From NCBI GenBank assembly GCA_964292295.1, contig CAXYVC010000124.1, positions 1 to 8,072 of the forward strand: a DNA stretch of 8,072 nt, given 5' to 3'. Both the position numbers and the translations under genes were made by a program. This document shows positions 7,971-8,072 of this stretch, in pieces; within the stretch, counting starts at the first letter, position 1, and every line of letters starts with the position of its first letter. The notes beneath the pieces were generated by a model, which ran no database searches, was not told the origin of the DNA, and saw only the letters and a list, made by a program, of their open reading frames with translations. This stretch comes from CAXYVC01 sp964292295 (GTDB lineage: Bacteria > Acidobacteriota > Holophagae > Holophagales > Holophagaceae).

Positions 7971-8067
7971 AATAAAAAAGGGGGACCTCCGGGGGGGGGC
8001 TCCCCGCGCCGCGGGCGGCGCCCCCCGCCACCACCAGCACGAGCAACACCGCTTTGTAGTTCCGCAT
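7969..8067 (-). CDS. Very short signal-peptide-like open frame, doubtful or frameshifted
   Basis: An ATG at 8067 opens 32 codons ending at TAA (7969-7971). The start is basic (MRNYK), followed by a hydrophobic stretch (AVLLVLVVAGGAA) and then a small/proline-rich segment (ARGAGSPPPEV), which looks like a Sec signal peptide. The frame runs through a run of nine C on this strand (7991-7999). A one-base change there would carry it into the frame reading KEEDYARTWDVW just beyond. It may be the beginning of an exported protein interrupted in the homopolymer, a sequencing error, or chance in GC-rich DNA. It lies head-on to the oxidoreductase operon. I do not recognise it. Confidence 0.2.
   Translation of the reverse strand: MRNYKAVLLVLVVAGGAARGAGSPPPEVPLFY
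7974..8026. repeat. GC-rich hairpin and homopolymer region beside an A6 tract
   Basis: GCGCCG-CGGG-CGGCGC (8006-8021) is a perfect 6-bp stem with a 4-nt loop. GGGGA (7981-7985) can also pair with TCCCC (8001-8005). On the minus strand the latter stem is followed, after one C, by six T (7979-7974), the shape of a weak minus-strand terminator. The nine-G run at 7991-7999 could pair with the C run at 8021-8026 instead. However, no minus-strand frame has a stop codon between the window edge and this hairpin, so no gene visibly ends here. Confidence 0.4.
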
Positions 8068-8072
8068 ACTTT

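Overview
The window is GC-rich (visibly well over 60% G+C) bacterial DNA, tightly packed and organised around one divergent intergenic region at about 4897-5080. Everything to the left is on the minus strand and everything to the right is on the plus strand. The combination of flagellar/chemotaxis genes with an anaerobic-type 2-oxoacid:ferredoxin oxidoreductase, together with the high-GC codon use, would suit an anaerobic or facultative, motile, metal-reducing-type bacterium. The two oxidoreductase proteins resemble those I associate with Holophagae (Geothrix/Holophaga, Acidobacteriota). That placement is inference from memory, not something a search has shown.

Left half, in the order of minus-strand transcription: acpS (holo-ACP synthase, 4516-4896), cheR (chemoreceptor methyltransferase, 3609-4469), two tandem HDOD-domain genes (2740-3588 and 1878-2735), cheB (chemoreceptor methylesterase/response regulator, 782-1873), and a 260-codon open frame that leaves the window at base 1 and may be a FliK-like flagellar protein. 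From cheR onward, neighbouring genes overlap by a few bases or are separated by 4 nt, so this is almost certainly one translationally coupled operon. CheR adds and CheB removes methyl groups on chemoreceptors. The two HDOD proteins between them have no textbook place in that cycle and are the most interesting feature of the left half.

Right half: two plus-strand genes encode a four-function 2-oxoacid:ferredoxin oxidoreductase compressed into two polypeptides. The first (5081-6475) joins a 2x[4Fe-4S] ferredoxin (delta) domain to the alpha subunit. The second (6485-7915) joins the TPP-binding beta subunit to the gamma subunit. They are coupled by a strong Shine-Dalgarno sequence 9 nt after the first stop codon. 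The sequence features fit the VorB/VorA (2-oxoisovalerate-type) branch best, but substrate cannot be proved from sequence.

The last 157 bases hold a possible terminator for this operon, a GC-rich homopolymer/hairpin region, and a very short signal-peptide-like open frame on the minus strand that I do not trust as a complete gene. I see no tRNA, rRNA, CRISPR array, insertion sequence or prophage sequence. No wholly new system stands out; the best leads are the CheR-HDOD-HDOD-CheB arrangement and the two-gene fused oxidoreductase.
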